A DNA stretch of 64,000 bases from Cylindrotheca closterium. Its lineage: Eukaryota; Bacillariophyta; Bacillariophyceae; Bacillariales; Bacillariaceae. The stretch is taken from assembly GCA_933822405.4 (NCBI GenBank), contig CAKOGP040002025.1, positions 124,001 to 188,000 on the forward strand, given 5' to 3'. Below are positions 63,492 to 64,000 of this stretch, piece by piece. The notes under the pieces were generated by a model that saw only the letters and a list, made by a program, of their open reading frames with translations, was not told the DNA's origin and made no database searches. Numbering within the stretch: position 1 is the first letter of the stretch; every line of letters begins with the position of its first letter. Both the position numbers and the translations under genes were made by a program.

Positions 63492-64000
63492 ATGTTACAG
63501 CGCGCTCTTCAACTGATAATTGGACTCTCGATCCTGGCATGCATCCAAGCAGGTCTCATTTGTCCTTTGTGTGGAAGCGTCAGCAAGGTTCCAACGAGAT
63601 GGGATCATGTCGTCAGCCGCAGCCCCTACAAGACGTGCAGAACTGTCTATTTCGAGTTGGCCATGAGACCTATCAACCATCCAACCTGTGCGCCCATGCA
63701 AAGACAATATCAGGCAGCATGCTGCAATGCCGCACCAGCCCCAGCCCCAGCTCCCATCCCTGCTGCAAGCAGCGGCGGTCACCCATACTGCAGAATTTGC
63801 GGTAACGATGACTATCCTGGAAATCCAAATGCAATGATATCTGCTCGATACGTCGGAACCTACTCCTGCCATAGTTTGTTTCAGAGAGGAAAGAACGGGC
63901 AGATCCCAGGATTCATGTGTGGGCCTCTGCAAGATCGTATTCACAACAAGTGCGGCTGTGGCCAAAAGCCACCTACCAACCGACCAACTCCACCACCTGT
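63492..64000 (+). CDS. secreted Cys-rich protein with Pro/Thr tail, copy 2 (cut by window end)
   Basis: The visible 169 residues start at ATG 63492 and the frame is open to the window end. The signal peptide is residues 1-20. The same two Cys-rich halves as copy 1 follow, with most Cys conserved (GLICPLCGSVSKVPTRWDHV; HPTCAPMQRQYQAACC; PYCRICGNDDYPGNPN; GFMCGPLQDRIHNKCGCG), and then the start of the TNRPTPPP tail. Unlike copy 1 there is no intron: the codons for GKNGQIPGFMCG are continuous. One copy therefore lost or gained the intron. Function unknown, presumably as copy 1. Confidence 0.75.
   Translation, partial: MLQRALQLIIGLSILACIQAGLICPLCGSVSKVPTRWDHVVSRSPYKTCRTVYFELAMRPINHPTCAPMQRQYQAACCNAAPAPAPAPIPAASSGGHPYCRICGNDDYPGNPNAMISARYVGTYSCHSLFQRGKNGQIPGFMCGPLQDRIHNKCGCGQKPPTNRPTPPP

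Overview
This window is eukaryotic nuclear DNA, most likely from a pennate diatom. The reasons are a nuclear-encoded PsbQ-like photosystem II protein with a diatom-type bipartite plastid signal, a diatom-style heat-shock factor, several proteins of diatom-restricted type (YGYGD-motif and RGL-motif proteins, a helicase-associated-domain protein, Cys-rich Pro/Thr secreted proteins), short GT-AG introns of about 75-270 bp often starting GTAAGT, and mixed gene orientation with intergenic gaps of about 0.1-2.5 kb. The species cannot be fixed from sequence alone. No rRNA, tRNA, CRISPR array or autonomous transposon was recognised. A 37-base run of N at 28543-28579 is an assembly gap.

Layout. 1-7.7 kb: psbQ-like gene; an intronless gene of an unknown three-member family (copy A); a secreted 2OG-Fe(II) oxygenase; an amino acid/auxin permease (AAAP); and a NADAR (YbiA-like) N-glycosidase. 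7.7-10.1 kb: gene-free, with a 165-bp tandem array running into a gene remnant. 10.1-19.5 kb: a full-length ABCA transporter, a small membrane protein, a second AAAP permease with the same intron position, and unknown family copy B. 19.7-25.8 kb: an intronless gene for an approximately 2004-residue, probably plastid-targeted protein. It combines an I29-like segment, three lipoyl/biotinyl-like domains and a C-terminal E3-binding-like domain, and is the most unusual gene here.

26-38.7 kb: a small hypothetical gene, an SR-type cyclophilin, a repeat-rich helicase-associated-domain protein, a PSP1-domain protein, a Gln-rich basic protein, a membrane-anchored GH16 glucanase, and unknown family copy C divergent from the GH16 gene. 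39-48 kb: a YGYGD-motif acidic protein, a MORN-repeat protein, a PROPPIN (ATG18/WIPI) autophagy protein, and a tandem pair of near-identical small genes in a 1.5-kb duplication. 48.5-64 kb: heat-shock factor, an unknown plastid-type protein, a nucleoside-phosphorylase-like gene, a hybrid histidine kinase, a RING/SAP/RanBP2-finger protein, an ankyrin/TRP-like ion channel, and two tandem secreted Cys-rich Pro/Thr-rich proteins, the second cut by the window end.

The genes do not form one pathway. Recurring themes are local and segmental duplication (AAAP pair, unknown family A/B/C, the 45/47-kb pair, the 62/63.5-kb pair) and low-complexity expansion. Start codons were moved to the first ATG where the longest open frame began at a non-ATG codon. 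Splice junctions were chosen from GT-AG signals and frame continuity and have not been checked against transcripts.
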